This document shows positions 15,404 through 26,083 of a stretch of 43,145 bases of DNA, one piece after another. This stretch comes from Halobacteriales archaeon SW_6_65_15 (GTDB taxonomy: Archaea > Halobacteriota > Halobacteria > Halobacteriales > Haladaptataceae). Numbering within the stretch: position 1 is the first letter of the stretch; each line of letters starts with the position of its first letter. The translations under genes and the position numbers were made by a program. The notes under the pieces were generated by a model. That model saw only the letters and a program-made list of their open reading frames with translations, was not told where the DNA came from and did no database searches. The DNA lies in NCBI GenBank assembly GCA_003023465.1, contig PXSM01000083.1, forward strand, positions 13,051 to 56,195, read 5' to 3'.

Positions 15404-17258
15404 CTATTCGTCGTCCTGCTTGCGGTGGGGCCGACTGCTCCCGTCGTCGGGGTCCACTTGCAGGTACTTGGCGAACAGGTCCGCGACGCGAGAGTAGGCG
15501 TCGAGCACGTTCTCGCGCTTCAGGAAGCCGTGGGGTTCGTCCTCGTAGGTCTGGAACTCGTGGCGCTTGCCGTGCTTCTCCAGCTCCTCGACCAACTGCT
15601 CGGACTGGCTGAGGGGCACCCGCACGTCCTGCTCGCCGTGAAGCACGAGGAGGGGTGCGTCGATGTCCTCGACCGCGCGGATGGGACTGGGGTCGCGGTA
15701 GTTCTCCACGTCGGTCGCCGGGAATCCGAGTTCGCGCTTCATCAGCCGCCAGCCCACGTCGTCGGTGTCGTCCATGAAGCTCTCGTAGTCGTACACCCCG
15801 TAGAAGGCGGCTCCGGCGTCGAACCGGTCCGTGCGCCCGAGGGCGTTGACCGTCATCAGTCCGCCGCCGCTGCCGCCGAAGATGCCCGCGCGGTCGGGAT
15901 CGACGGTCGGGTAGGCGTCCGCGAGGGCGTCCGCGGCGTTCACCACGTCGTCGAGGTCGCCCTCGCCCCACGCGAAGTCGTTGCGGTTGCGGAACTCCCG
16001 GCCGAAGCCGCTCGACCCGCGGTAGTTCGGCTCGACGACGGCGTAGCCCTGCGCGACGAAGTACTGGGCGCGGTAGTTGTACTCGTAGCCGTCGAAGGCG
16101 GTCGGGCCGCCGTGGGGGTGGACGAGCAGGGGAATCGAGTCCGGGTCGGCCTCGTCGTAGTTCTCCGGGAGATAGACCATCGCGTGAATTTCCACCCCGC
16201 CGGTCGAATCGTAGGTGATACTCTCGGGTTCGACGAACTGGGCGTCGAGACCTGCCGGCGGTCGCCCCGCCCGACGAGCCTCCGGTCGCGTCGCTCCCGG
16301 AGACGTCTCGCCACTCGGGGAAGTATCGCTCACCGGGTTCGTCGGCGAGAGTTTCGACTGCTCTCGCTTCCGCTTTCTCTCCGGCTCCCGTCCCTTCTCT
16401 CGCGACGGTTCGGACCTCCACGTTCCCCTCTCGGGTCGCAGTCACGGCGAGGCGCTCGCCGTCGGCATCCCACGAGGGCGCGCCGAAGTCGGTGCCACTT
16501 TCGGCGAGGAGCTGTTCGGGCTCGCGGTGGTCGGGACCGGTGACGTAGACGGCGTCGAAGCCGCTGGCGTCGTGGACGAAGGCGAGTTCCTCCGAGTCGG
16601 GACGTGGCCGGGGCGCGTAGGCGTTCACGGAGTCGCTGGCGAAGACCTCTTCGACCTCGCCGTCGCGCCCGACCCGGACGATGTGGCTCGCGCGGTCCTG
16701 CAGGTCTCGGTGGCGAGTCCGTACCGCGTAGAGGGTGTCCTCGTCGGGCCAGCGGGGGTCCACGTAGAGGTACTCGTCGTCCCGCAACACTTCGATCCGG
16801 TCGCCGTCGGCCGAGGCGACCGCGAGCGACCCCGGCGACCAGTGGTCGGTCACGAACGCGATTTCCTCGCCGGTGGGCGAGAACCGCGGGTCGCCGTCGT
16901 TGGCGTCGTGGTGGGTCACTTTCGTCTTCTCGCCCGTGTCGGGGTCTACTGTCCAGATCGAGAGGGAGTCGTCCACCTGCGAGGCGTAGGCGATGGTCTC
17001 GCCCACGGGATGCCAGTCGAACCACCGCGGATCGACGTGGGTGTATCGCTGGGCGAGGACGCCCCGGCCGGTCAGCTTTCGGGTCTCCTCGCCGTCTTTC
17101 AGCCAGAGGTCGGTCCGGTGTTCGCTGGTCGCGGCGTAGGCCAATCGGTTGCGGTCGGACTCGGCGGGTTCCGGGACGACCTGCTCGACCATCTCGGCCG
17201 TCGCGGCGTCGGCCAGCAGGTCGTCGGCCTCGGTGTCGCGAAGGTCGCGTCGGTACAT
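15404..17258 (-). pseudogene. S9 family peptidase (acylaminoacyl-peptidase-like), frameshifted
   Basis: Prolyl-oligopeptidase-type serine peptidase. The N-terminal part (from MYRRDLRDTEADDLL) is a beta-propeller with WTVDPDTGEKTKVT and RFSPTGEEIAF repeats. The C-terminal alpha/beta hydrolase holds VHPHGGPTAFDGYEYN, the nucleophile elbow IFGGSGGG (Gly replaces the usual aromatic), VLHGEQDVRVPLSQ (Asp) and EDEPHGFLKREN (His). The two halves are in different frames, changing within ~16240-16320 after RYFPEW. The linking sequence is shorter than a full propeller blade plus linker, so DNA is probably missing too. Start ATG 17258. The second half alone could be translated from a GTG at 16333 but would lack the propeller. 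Confidence 0.85.
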
Positions 17259-17390
17259 GGGTGTGTCAATGCTTGTCCGGCCTTTATATTCGCGGGTACC
17301 GGAGAAGTGGCTGGAACGAGTTTAATTATTCCCCCATATTTACGTAATATAGGTTCCAAGGCTCGCGTGGGTTGTTACCCATGTACAGGA

Positions 17391-17607
17391 AGCTCTCATC
17401 GCGTTCGTCGCCATCGGCCTGCTGGTCGGAATGACCGGGCAGGTCGGTGCGGTAGCATCGCCCAGCGAACCCATCACCGAGGACTACGCGGTAACGGACG
17501 TGCCGACCGACCTCTCGCACGGAGCCGAGTACTTCGGAGTCGGCGTGATGGGCCACGAATGCTTCTCGGAGGACGGTGGCGAGCACGGTTCCTGCGAACA
17601 CGTGTAG
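17391..17607 (+). pseudogene. small secreted/membrane-anchored ORF with apparent frameshift
   Basis: Behind an AT-rich promoter (TTTAATTA near 17320) an ATG at 17391 reads MYRKL and then slips. The adjoining frame from 17398 runs for 69 codons: a hydrophobic signal-like helix (IAFVAIGLLVGMTGQVGAVA), then an acidic part and a cysteine/histidine end, GHECFSEDGGEHGSCEHV, stop TAG 17605-17607. No start codon lies in that frame before the helix, so one base too many (or two missing) near 17396 is the simplest reading. A T-run follows at about 17638. No family recognised. Confidence 0.45.
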
Positions 17608-17703
17608 TTCGCGAGCCATCGACGGTCGCCATCGCCTTTTTTGCAGGCTAACCCCGTACTTCGAACCGAAATCCTCATATCCCCGCTTTCGCACCTTCGG
17701 GGT

Positions 17704-18906
17704 GTGCCAGCAATAGTCAATGGGACGGTTCACACCGTCACCGACCGCGGGACCATCGAAGGGGGAACGGTGCTCTTCGACGAGGGTCGGATCGTGGCGG
17801 TCGGCGACGAAGCGGAGGGAGAGCTACCCGCGGACGCGGAGGTTTTCGACGTGGACGGCAAGCACGTCACGCCCGGGCTCGTGGAGGCGCACAGCCACGC
17901 CGGGATGGCCGAGTGGGGCGAACCCGAGGACGGCGACTTCAACGAGGTCTCGGACCCCGTAACTCCCCACGTCAACGCGCTCGACGGCTTCCACCCGCGT
18001 GACGACGAACTCAAGCACGCGTTCCAGGGCGGCATCACGACCGTCAGCGCCCGGATGGGGAGCGCGAACGTCGTCTGCGGCGTCATCTGTTCGATGAAGA
18101 CCTACGGGGACACCGCCGACGAGATGTTCGTCAAGGAAGACGGCATGAAGGCCGCGTTCGGCGAGAACCCCAAGCGCGTCCACGGCGAGGGGAAGGACCG
18201 CGAGCCGATCACGCGGCCGGGCGTCGCGGCGACCCTCCGGCAGGCCCTGATGGAGGCCGAGGACTACGTGGAGCGCCGCGAGAACGCCCGCGAGGAGGGC
18301 GAACCCTTCGAGCGCGACCTCGGGATGGAGAACCTCGCCCGCGTCGTCGAGGGTGACCTGCCCCTGCGGGTCCACGCCCACCGCGCGGACGACATCATGA
18401 CCGTGTTCCGCATCACCGACGAGTTCGGCATCGACAAACTCTCCATCGAGCACGCCACCGAGGGTCACGTCATCGCCGACGAGTTCGTCGAGCGCGACGT
18501 GCCCGCGGTGGTCGGTCCCACTATCTCCTCGGCCAGCAAGTACGAACTCCGCAACATCACCTTCGAGACGCCGGGCATCCTCCACGAGGCGGGCGTGAAG
18601 GTCGCCATCCAGACCGACGCGCCGGTCCTCCCGCAGGAACACCTCGACGTGTGCGTCGGCCTCGCCGTCCGCGAGGGGCTTCCGAAGGACGTGGCTCTCC
18701 AGACCGTCACGCGAAACCCGGCCGAGATTCTGGGTATCGAGGACCGCGTCGGAACCCTCGAAGAAGGTACGGACGCCGACCTCGTGGTCTGGGACGGCGA
18801 GATGTTCGACCTCGACTCGGACGCCCAGCAGGTGTTCGTCGAGGGCGAGCGCGCCTACGACAGCGAGCGCGACGACGTGGACCCCCGCGAAGACTACGCG
18901 TGGTAA
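17704..18906 (+). CDS. amidohydrolase family protein (imidazolonepropionase-like)
   Basis: Metal-dependent amidohydrolase, 400 aa, related to imidazolonepropionases and prolidase-type members. It has the N-terminal composite-domain strand (AIVNGTVHTVTDRG), TPGLVEAHSHAG (HxH metal pair), RVHAHRADD and SIEHATEG (two further metal His), IQTDAPVLPQEH (catalytic Asp) and the closing LEEGTDADLVVWDG. The GTG at 17704 is preferred because homologous sequence starts there and a TATA-like CATATCC lies about 25 bases before; the ORF to 17641 reads through promoter DNA. Substrate cannot be told. Confidence 0.92.
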   Translation: MPAIVNGTVHTVTDRGTIEGGTVLFDEGRIVAVGDEAEGELPADAEVFDVDGKHVTPGLVEAHSHAGMAEWGEPEDGDFNEVSDPVTPHVNALDGFHPRDDELKHAFQGGITTVSARMGSANVVCGVICSMKTYGDTADEMFVKEDGMKAAFGENPKRVHGEGKDREPITRPGVAATLRQALMEAEDYVERRENAREEGEPFERDLGMENLARVVEGDLPLRVHAHRADDIMTVFRITDEFGIDKLSIEHATEGHVIADEFVERDVPAVVGPTISSASKYELRNITFETPGILHEAGVKVAIQTDAPVLPQEHLDVCVGLAVREGLPKDVALQTVTRNPAEILGIEDRVGTLEEGTDADLVVWDGEMFDLDSDAQQVFVEGERAYDSERDDVDPREDYAW

Positions 18907-19533
18907 TTCGGGGATAGCGACGGCGGAAGCCGATTTCTTCTCGCATCTTCAGTAGCTCGCTGAGTGGTTTATCTACCACCCGGCGCGCGCAGGAGCGGCC
19001 TCTGTGCCGCGACGAAGCGCGCGAGGGACGAGTAACGCAACGCAGTGAGTAACGCAGTCGGCTGGGGAGGACGTGGCTGTCGCGCTCGGTGACGCATTCC
19101 ACGAAGCCCGCACTCAGTGTCACAGACCACTGTCTGGGTGGATGAAAGGGGCCGCCCGGTCGCGTGCAGTTTAGTCGCCTCAGCGCGGCCACTATTTCGT
19201 GGCTCGGGCGGTGTCTTCGGGAGCGAAGCGACCGAAGGCTCGTCGGAGCTCGTCTCCGACGGTGCGGAGAGAGCCACAAAATATCCCGCTGAGCGACCGC
19301 GACCGGGCGGGGGCTTTCGAGGACTTCTTCGCTATGAATGCTCTAGCGATTGCTAGCGACCGGGCGGGGACTTTCTACAACCGCTTATATATTTTACAGC
19401 ATATAAAAATAGTTTAGAAACTCCTGTAGAATTCCCTGAATGCCAGTGCACTGCGAACCGAACCTTCTCCTCGTCCCTTGCTTCCGAAGCCCCGAGAGTT
19501 ATAGGGGTCGGGTGATAGGAAGCGAGCAACGCA
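18907..19533 (+). repeat. gene-free stretch with dispersed long-hairpin repeat, copy B
   Basis: No gene seen. The first arm AAAGGGGCCGCCCGGTCGCG is at 19145-19164, preceded by CTGGGTGGATG; the partner CGCGACCGGGCGGGGGCTTT is at 19298-19317; a third, partial arm GCGACCGGGCGGGGACTTT is at 19356-19374. Between arms the loop is about 130 bases. Upstream (19030-19075) lies GAGTAACGCAACGCAGTGAGTAACGCAGTCGGCTGGGGAGG, whose reverse complement is echoed near 21520 and, more loosely, beside copy D at 37770. The AT-rich promoter for the HerA-like gene follows after 19380. Confidence 0.8.
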
Positions 19534-21006
19534 ATGTCGGAGGAGATCATCGACGTGGCCGAGGTGAGCGCCGGTGTCGGGGGCACCGACGGTGACCCCG
19601 GCGATCCAGTGGAGTTACCGGTCGTGGAGATCCTCACCGGGCGGGCGTTCATCACCGGAAAGTCCGGGAGCGGGAAGTCGAACACCGCATCGGTCGTCGC
19701 CGAGAAACTGTTGGACGGCGGCTACCCCGTGATGCTCGTCGATACGGACGGCGAGTACTACGGCCTCAAAGAGGAGTACGAACTCCTGCACGCCGGGGCC
19801 GACGAGGAGTGCGACATCCAAGTTAATCCCGAGCACGCCGAGCGCCTCGCTACGTTGGCGCTAGAGGACAACGTCCCCATCATCCTCGACGTGTCGGGCT
19901 ACCTGAACGAGGACGACGCCCACGAGATGCTCACGGCGGTCGCCCGGCAACTCTTCGCCAAGGAGAAGAAGCTGAAGAAGCCCTTCCTGCTGGTGGTCGA
20001 GGAGGTCCACGAGTACATCCCCGAGGGCGGCGGAATGGGTGAGTGCGGTCGGATGCTCATCAAGATCGGCAAGCGCGGGCGCAAGCACGGCCTCGGCATC
20101 GCGGGCATCAGCCAGCGCCCGGCCGACGTGAAGAAGGACTTCATCACCCAGTGCGACTGGCTCGTCTGGCATCGCCTCACGTGGAACAACGACACCAACG
20201 TCGTCGGGCGCATCCTCGGCAGCGACTACGCCGACGCCATCGAGGACATGGACGACGGCGAGGCGTTCCTCGTGACCGACTGGTCCGAGCAGACCCGCCG
20301 GGTCCAGTTCCACCGCAAGCAGACGTTCGACGCCGGAGCCACGCCCGGCCTCGACGACTTCGAGCGCCCGGACCTCAAGTCGGTCAGCGACGACCTCGTC
20401 TCCGACCTCCGGGAGATCAGCGAGGCCGAGAGCCAGCGAGAGGACCGCATCGAGGAGTTAGAGCAGGAACTCCGCGAGAAGGAGAATCACATCGAGGACC
20501 TCGAACGCCAACTGGAGGAGGCCCGCGAGATGGAGGAGGTCGCCGACAAGTTCGCCAAGGCGATGCTCGACACCTCCCGGAACCAGCGCGCCAACCCCTA
20601 CGTCGGAACTGGCGGCGGCGGGCAGGTTGCACAGCCCCAACAGACCCAGCAAGCACGGCAGGCTGATCTGGGCGGCTTCGAGCAGGTCGAGACGAAGGAG
20701 GCCGAAGACGAAACGGACGGAGAGGAATCAGCCGACGAGGACCGCACTCCTCTCGAGGCTATCCGAGAGGAACTCGACGCCCTCGAACCGGTCGAGCGCG
20801 GGATGCTGGCCTACTACCTCCGAGAAGGACCGGCCCAGCGGGGGTTCGTCCAGCACGCCGGACGCGGGGAGTACGTCGCCGCCCTGCCGAGCCTCCTCGC
20901 GGCCCTCACCGACGGCGAACTGGACGACGACAGCCGGAAGGAGGCGCTGGCTGAGGTGGCCGAGGAACTGCCGGATGTGGAAGGCGGAACGGCGAGCGTG
21001 GAGTAG
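19534..21006 (+). CDS. HerA-like ATPase (DUF87 family)
   Basis: A 490-aa P-loop ATPase of the HerA/FtsK-like superfamily. It has Walker A FITGKSGSGKSNTASVVAEKL (residues ~36-56), Walker B FLLVVEEVHEYIPEG (~150), an arginine/Gln switch region GLGIAGISQRPADVKKDFITQCD and the late TRRVQFHRKQTF. A long acidic coiled coil (about 290-350) follows, then a glutamine-rich linker and a helical C-terminal domain. Haloarchaea carry several such ATPases; those in DNA repair pair with NurA, but no nurA is next to this one. It could move DNA or a protein complex; the exact role is unknown. Start ATG 19534 follows a purine-rich leader. Confidence 0.9.
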   Translation: MSEEIIDVAEVSAGVGGTDGDPGDPVELPVVEILTGRAFITGKSGSGKSNTASVVAEKLLDGGYPVMLVDTDGEYYGLKEEYELLHAGADEECDIQVNPEHAERLATLALEDNVPIILDVSGYLNEDDAHEMLTAVARQLFAKEKKLKKPFLLVVEEVHEYIPEGGGMGECGRMLIKIGKRGRKHGLGIAGISQRPADVKKDFITQCDWLVWHRLTWNNDTNVVGRILGSDYADAIEDMDDGEAFLVTDWSEQTRRVQFHRKQTFDAGATPGLDDFERPDLKSVSDDLVSDLREISEAESQREDRIEELEQELREKENHIEDLERQLEEAREMEEVADKFAKAMLDTSRNQRANPYVGTGGGGQVAQPQQTQQARQADLGGFEQVETKEAEDETDGEESADEDRTPLEAIREELDALEPVERGMLAYYLREGPAQRGFVQHAGRGEYVAALPSLLAALTDGELDDDSRKEALAEVAEELPDVEGGTASVE

Positions 21007-21041
21007 CGGGACTTTTGACTCGGTAGCGACTACCTCCGACC

Positions 21042-21314
21042 ATGAACACGCTGGCGCAGGCGGGCGAAGACAGGTGGCGGCTCCCTCAGCACGCCTACGT
21101 CGTGGTCTACGACGAGCGCGAGACCGAACTGCTGACCATCTACGACTGCGGCGCGGCCCAGAAACCCCCGTCGGCGCAGGTCCTCGGGAATCTCGTCCGG
21201 GTGAAGGCCGACCACGAACTGGAACACACGGTCACGGGCTACGTCGTCCGGATGCGCGAGGAGTCCATCCTGACGAAGCAGGACGACGACCACTGGCTCA
21301 TCGAGAGCGAGTAG
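21042..21314 (+). CDS. hypothetical 90-aa protein
   Basis: A small acidic soluble protein, MNTLAQAGEDRWRLPQHAYVV at the start, with alternating strands and helices and no cysteine pair other than a lone Cys in YDCGAAQKP. It follows the HerA-like gene by 35 bases in the same direction and might be co-transcribed. Codon use is typical of the genome. I recognise no family. Confidence 0.7.
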   Translation: MNTLAQAGEDRWRLPQHAYVVVYDERETELLTIYDCGAAQKPPSAQVLGNLVRVKADHELEHTVTGYVVRMREESILTKQDDDHWLIESE

Positions 21315-21767
21315 AACTGCGCTTCAAGGAGAGAGACCACCCTGAAGGGTATTCACAGATGAGTTTCCGAGAGTTACTCGTCGAAATCAAGCAAAGCAGC
21401 TAGCTACTGCTTGAGCCTCGGGGAGACCGCAACCGCACAACACCGTCGGAGCTTGCTCCGACGAGCCGTGGCTCACTGCATTCGCCACGACACCGCGACT
21501 GCGAGTGCCACGTTTTCCCCAGCCGATTGCGTTACTCACTCCACTTCGTTCCGTTGCGTTACTCATCCACCGGAAGACGGTCCTGCTCGGTCGCTTCGCT
21601 CCCTGCGCGGACTGCGACTTCCGAGCAGTCGTTCGCTCCGCTCACGACGATCTCGCCAGCGCACGCCGAGGTAGACGGGTTACAATTCGCTCGCGTACCC
21701 TACGAAATCGAAATACGCCTCCTCACTGACCCAAAGTCCTTTACTTGCCAATTACCGAAAGAAGGCT
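21315..21767. other. gene-free stretch with ORF tail remnant and repeat flank
   Basis: No intact gene. Just after 21314 a frame reads LRFKERDHPEGYSQMSFRELLVEIKQSS and stops at 21403. It resembles the C-terminal end of a protein (a transposase-type origin is only a guess) cut off from its front. Further on, CCGATTGCGTTACTCACT...GTTGCGTTACTCATCC (about 21517-21570) matches the outer flank of repeat copy B, with small hairpins such as TCGGAGCTTGCTCCGA (21449-21464). The end is AT-richer and should hold the promoter of the kinase. Confidence 0.5.
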
Positions 21768-24134
21768 ATGGGTTCTAAGCGGACGACGCTCGCCGAGACA
21801 CTCACCGCGCTGGACCGACTCGGCGCGGAGTGCGAGCCGATCACGGCGAGCGAACTCGCCGAGGAACTCGATTGCCCGCGGGAGGCCGCCGCCGAGCGAC
21901 TCGCCGAACTGGCCGAACAGGGCGACGTGGACAGCAAGCAGGTCGGCGAGGGGACGCGCGTGTGGTGGCGGCCGCCGGACTCGGACGCGCTCGAACAGGC
22001 GCGGTTCCGGTCGCTGGTCGAGACGGTCGATGAATACGCCATCTTCATGCTCGACCCCGACGGGTACGTCGTCACGTGGAACGAGGGAGCCAGACACATC
22101 AAGGGCTACGAGGCCGAGGAGATCGTCGGCGAGCACTTCTCGGCGTTCTACACCGAGGCGGACCGCGAGGCCGGTCGCCCCGACCGGAACCTTGCCACTG
22201 CCCGAGTGGAGGACCACGCCGAGGATGAGGGCTGGCGCGTCCGGAAGGACGGCGAGACGTTCTGGGCGAACGTCACCATCACCGCCATCCGGGACGACGA
22301 CGGGACGCTTCGGGGGTTCGCCAAGGTGACTCGCGACATGACCGAGCGCCGCGAGTACGAGGAACAACTCCAGCGCGAACGCGACCAGACCGAACAGATA
22401 CTGGAGACCTCGCCGGTTCCGATCTCGGTCCAGGACGCCGACGGGAACGTCGTGATGGCGAACGAACGGACTCAGGAACTCCTCGAACAGTCCGAGGCGG
22501 AACTCCGTGGTGGCTCGCAAGCGACTGCGGCGGTGGACATCTACGACGCCGACGGCCAGCCGGTCTCCGCCGACGAACTGCCGGCGATGGATGTCCGCGA
22601 GACCGGCGAGCCGGTGTACAACAGGGACCTCGTCGTCGAGCAGTCCGACGGCGAACGGCGGTGGCTCTCGGTGAACGCCGCCCCGGTGTTCGGTCCCGAC
22701 GGCGACCTCGAACGGATAATCACCGCCGGCGAGGACGTCACCGCGCTCAAGGAGCGCGAGCGCGAGCTGGAGACCGAGCTGAGCGAGATTCTCGGCCGCA
22801 TCTCCGACGCGTTCTACGCCCTCGACGAGGAGTACCGGTTCACCCACGTCAACGAACGAGCCGAGGAACTCCTCCAGCACCCCGAGGAGGAACTCCTCGG
22901 CGAGAACATCTGGGACGTGTTCCCGGAGGCCGCGGAAGAGAGCGACGTCTGGGACAGCTTCCACACCGCGATGGAGACGCAGGAGCCGACCAGCTACGAA
23001 CTCTACTTCGAACCCCTCGGCTTCTGGGTCGAGGCGAACGTCTACCCCTCCGAGACCGGCGTATCGGTCTACTTCCGGGACGCCACCGAGCGCAAACAGC
23101 GCGAACGCGAACTCGAGGAGTCCGAGCGACGCTACCGGACGCTCGCCGAGAACTTCCCGAACGGCATCGTCACCCTGTTCGACGAGAACCTCCGGTACAC
23201 GCTCGCCGCAGGCGAGGCGTTCGACAGGGTCGAAGTCTCCCCCGACGACCTCGAAGGCAAGACGCCCCACGAGGTGTGGAACGAAGACGACGTGGCCGAG
23301 ACGCTCGAAACGGCGTGTCGGTCGGTGCTCGACGGCGAACACGAATCGGTCGAGGTCGCGTACGCCGGCCGAGAGTGGGTCGTCTACATGGTCCCCATCA
23401 CCGACGACGAGGGCGACGTGTTCGCGGGCATGACCATGGCGTTGGACATCACCGAGCGCAAGGAGCGCGAGAAGCGGCTGGAGCGATTCGCCAGCGTCAT
23501 CTCCCACGGGCTCCGGAACCCGCTGGAGATCGCCCAGATCTACCTCACCATGGCCCGGGACGGCGGCGACCCCGAGGACTTCCAGCAGGTCGAGCAGGCG
23601 CTCGACAGGATGGAGACCATCATCCAGAACCTGCTGACGACGACCCTGCAGGGGCAGACGATGTCCCAGACGGAGCCGGTCTCGCTTCCCGCGATCAGCG
23701 ACAACGCGTGGCAGAACGTCGAGACCCGGGACGCGACGCTGGAGATCGACGAGAGCGCTGGGGCAGTGCTCGCCGACGGGGAACAGCTCCAGACCGCGCT
23801 GGAGAACCTGTTCCGGAACGCCGTCGAGTACGGCTCGACGAGCAATCGTTCTGCGGACGATGACGCGGTGGAGTACGGGGACTGCGTCACGGTCCGCGTC
23901 GGACGCCTCGATCAGGGATTCTACGTCGAGGACGACGGCCCGGGCATCCCGCCGGAGAGCCGCGACGAAGTGTTCGAGTACGGCTACACCTCACAGAGTA
24001 GCACCGGCATCGGTCTCGCAGTCGTTCGGGACGTGGTGGACGCCCACGGGTGGGACGTCTCCGTGACCGAGAGCGCCGCCGGGGGCGCGCGCTTCGAGAT
24101 CACCGGCGTCGAGTTCGGGGCGGACGACCGGTAG
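21768..24134 (+). CDS. multi-PAS sensor histidine kinase with N-terminal HTH
   Basis: A 788-aa cytoplasmic histidine kinase. Residues ~1-70 form a winged-helix domain ([21 protein letters not shown]) of a type often fused to haloarchaeal PAS kinases. Four PAS domains follow, roughly 75-195, 205-335, 345-450 and 455-570, linked by charged coiled segments ([12 protein letters not shown]). The kinase part has the H-box [15 protein letters not shown] (~579), N-box [12 protein letters not shown]1 DDGPGIPPE and G2 [11 protein letters not shown]. No membrane helix is seen, so it senses an internal signal such as redox, light or energy state. No response regulator is adjacent. Confidence 0.95.
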   Translation: MGSKRTTLAETLTALDRLGAECEPITASELAEELDCPREAAAERLAELAEQGDVDSKQVGEGTRVWWRPPDSDALEQARFRSLVETVDEYAIFMLDPDGYVVTWNEGARHIKGYEAEEIVGEHFSAFYTEADREAGRPDRNLATARVEDHAEDEGWRVRKDGETFWANVTITAIRDDDGTLRGFAKVTRDMTERREYEEQLQRERDQTEQILETSPVPISVQDADGNVVMANERTQELLEQSEAELRGGSQATAAVDIYDADGQPVSADELPAMDVRETGEPVYNRDLVVEQSDGERRWLSVNAAPVFGPDGDLERIITAGEDVTALKERERELETELSEILGRISDAFYALDEEYRFTHVNERAEELLQHPEEELLGENIWDVFPEAAEESDVWDSFHTAMETQEPTSYELYFEPLGFWVEANVYPSETGVSVYFRDATERKQRERELEESERRYRTLAENFPNGIVTLFDENLRYTLAAGEAFDRVEVSPDDLEGKTPHEVWNEDDVAETLETACRSVLDGEHESVEVAYAGREWVVYMVPITDDEGDVFAGMTMALDITERKEREKRLERFASVISHGLRNPLEIAQIYLTMARDGGDPEDFQQVEQALDRMETIIQNLLTTTLQGQTMSQTEPVSLPAISDNAWQNVETRDATLEIDESAGAVLADGEQLQTALENLFRNAVEYGSTSNRSADDDAVEYGDCVTVRVGRLDQGFYVEDDGPGIPPESRDEVFEYGYTSQSSTGIGLAVVRDVVDAHGWDVSVTESAAGGARFEITGVEFGADDR

Positions 24135-24165
24135 CGCAGAACCGCGATTGGACTGATTTCTCGTT

Positions 24166-24718
<553 letters not shown>

Positions 24719-24754
24719 ACCCGAACTGTCCGCCGGACGCGACTAATAGGTTTT

Positions 24755-24834
24755 GAGAACGGCGAGCAGGTTTCGAAAGTGACGAGCGAGTTTCGAGAAC
24801 ACTGAGCGAATTTCGAGAACGACGAGCGGGACCG
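24755..24834. repeat. 20-base tandem repeat between tpiA and the M42 peptidase
   Basis: Units of the type GAGAACxxxGAGCGAxTTTC start at 24755, 24775, 24795 and 24815, an exact 20-base register with drift between copies. It lies between the tpiA start and the upstream peptidase stop on the same strand. The register equals that of the repeat at 8738-8817. Confidence 0.7.
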
Positions 24835-24843
24835 ACCCTCGCG

Positions 24844-25908
24844 CTAGATATCGACCGAGAACCCGTCGCGCCCGGCGGACTCCTCGGCGAACGCGGCGAG
24901 CAGGTCGGCGGCGGCGTCGAGGTCCTCCGTGTCAATGACCTCGACGGGCGTGTGCATGTACCGGTTCGGCAGGCCGAGGTTCAGCGATGGGATGCCGCCC
25001 TGCGAGGTGTAGAAGGCGTCGGCGTCGGTGCCGGTCGAGCGCCCGGAGGCCTGCAACTGGACCGGTAGGTCGGCTTCGGCGGCGGCCTCGCGGACGGCCC
25101 GCACGACCTCGGGGTGGTTCGAGGAGCCGCGGGAGACGACCGGCCCCGCGCCGAGTTCGACCTCGCCGTGTTCGTCCTCCTCGTCGTCGAGGTCCGGCGA
25201 ATCGACCGCGTGGGTCACGTCCACCGCGACGGCGGCGTCAACAGGCAGGTCGAATCCGACCATCTTCGCGCCCTGCTTGCCGAGTTCCTCCTGGATCGTG
25301 CTGACCGCGTAGACGGTCGCGTCCACGTCGGACTCGGCCGCGCGTCGGGCCGCCTCCGCGGCGACCCAGATACCCACGCGGTTGTCCATGCCGCGAGCCG
25401 CCATCCGGGTGCCCGAAAGCTCCCGAACCGGCGCGTCGAAGGTGATGGGGTCGCCCACGTCCACGAGTTCGCGGGCCTCCGCCTCGGTCTCGACGCCGAT
25501 ATCGACGTGCTGTTCGTTCACGTCCTCCAGCTCCTCGTCCTCCTCGTCGCGAAGGTGGATGGCGGTCTGGCCGACGACGCCCCGGACCACGCCGTCGTCG
25601 GTGTGGATTTCGACGTGCTGGCCCTTCGAGACGGTGCGGTCCGAGCCGCCGACCCGCGAGGGGTGGACGAACCCGTCCTCGTCCACGCTGTTGACCATCA
25701 GGCCGATTTCGTCGGCGTGGCCGGAGAAGGCTACCGTAGGGTCGCCTCCTTCGACCACGGCCACCGCGTTACCGTACTCGTCGGTTCGCACCTCGTCGGC
25801 GAACTCCGAGACGTAATCCACCCAGATTCGCTGTACGTCGGCCTCGAACGCGGCGGGGCTCGGCGTCGTGAGCAAACTGTCCAGGAACTCCCGTCGTCGG
25901 TCGTCCAT
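24844..25908 (-). CDS. M42 family metallo-aminopeptidase
   Basis: A 354-aa cobalt/zinc aminopeptidase of family M42 (PepA/FrvX/TET type), which in archaea assembles into tetrahedral dodecamers that trim peptides from the proteasome. Metal ligands and catalysis: VAFSGHADEIGLMV (His), ARGMDNRVG (bridging Asp), STIQEELGKQGA (catalytic Glu pair), VDVTHA (Asp) and NRYMHTPVEVID (His). Acid-rich insert loops (RDEEDEELEDVNEQ; DDEEDEHGE) are a salt adaptation. Start ATG 25908, length right for the family. It precedes tpiA in the same direction. Confidence 0.95.
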   Translation of the reverse strand: MDDRRREFLDSLLTTPSPAAFEADVQRIWVDYVSEFADEVRTDEYGNAVAVVEGGDPTVAFSGHADEIGLMVNSVDEDGFVHPSRVGGSDRTVSKGQHVEIHTDDGVVRGVVGQTAIHLRDEEDEELEDVNEQHVDIGVETEAEARELVDVGDPITFDAPVRELSGTRMAARGMDNRVGIWVAAEAARRAAESDVDATVYAVSTIQEELGKQGAKMVGFDLPVDAAVAVDVTHAVDSPDLDDEEDEHGEVELGAGPVVSRGSSNHPEVVRAVREAAAEADLPVQLQASGRSTGTDADAFYTSQGGIPSLNLGLPNRYMHTPVEVIDTEDLDAAADLLAAFAEESAGRDGFSVDI

Positions 25909-25987
25909 ACCCCGGACGAATGACTGCTTGGTAATGAAACTTCCACTTCACTCTGTCTAACCACTTTATTTGTGAATGTCCTTTACT

Positions 25988-26009
25988 GAAGTTGGAATTA
26001 CCCAACTTC
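25988..26009. repeat. perfect hairpin at the edge of the AT-rich island
   Basis: GAAGTTGG and CCAACTTC pair perfectly around the six-base loop AATTAC. It lies in the gene-poor gap (25909-26083) between the M42 gene and the first island gene. It could end transcription from the island or mark its boundary; there is no strong T-run after it on either strand. Confidence 0.5.
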
Positions 26010-26083
26010 TTATCCTCGGTCCCCACTAACAGGGAGCGAGTACCCTAGTAATCTAAAGATCTTTGTCTAACTTAGCTCTTGAG

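Noticed and set aside
24755-24834. Short tandem repeat considered as a CRISPR array
   Set aside because: Units are contiguous and 20 bases long with no unique spacers; no cas genes nearby.
25940-26080. TGTCTAAC repeated near the AT-rich island edge as an attachment site
   Set aside because: Only eight bases, both copies on the same side of the island, no integrase and no tRNA at the boundary.
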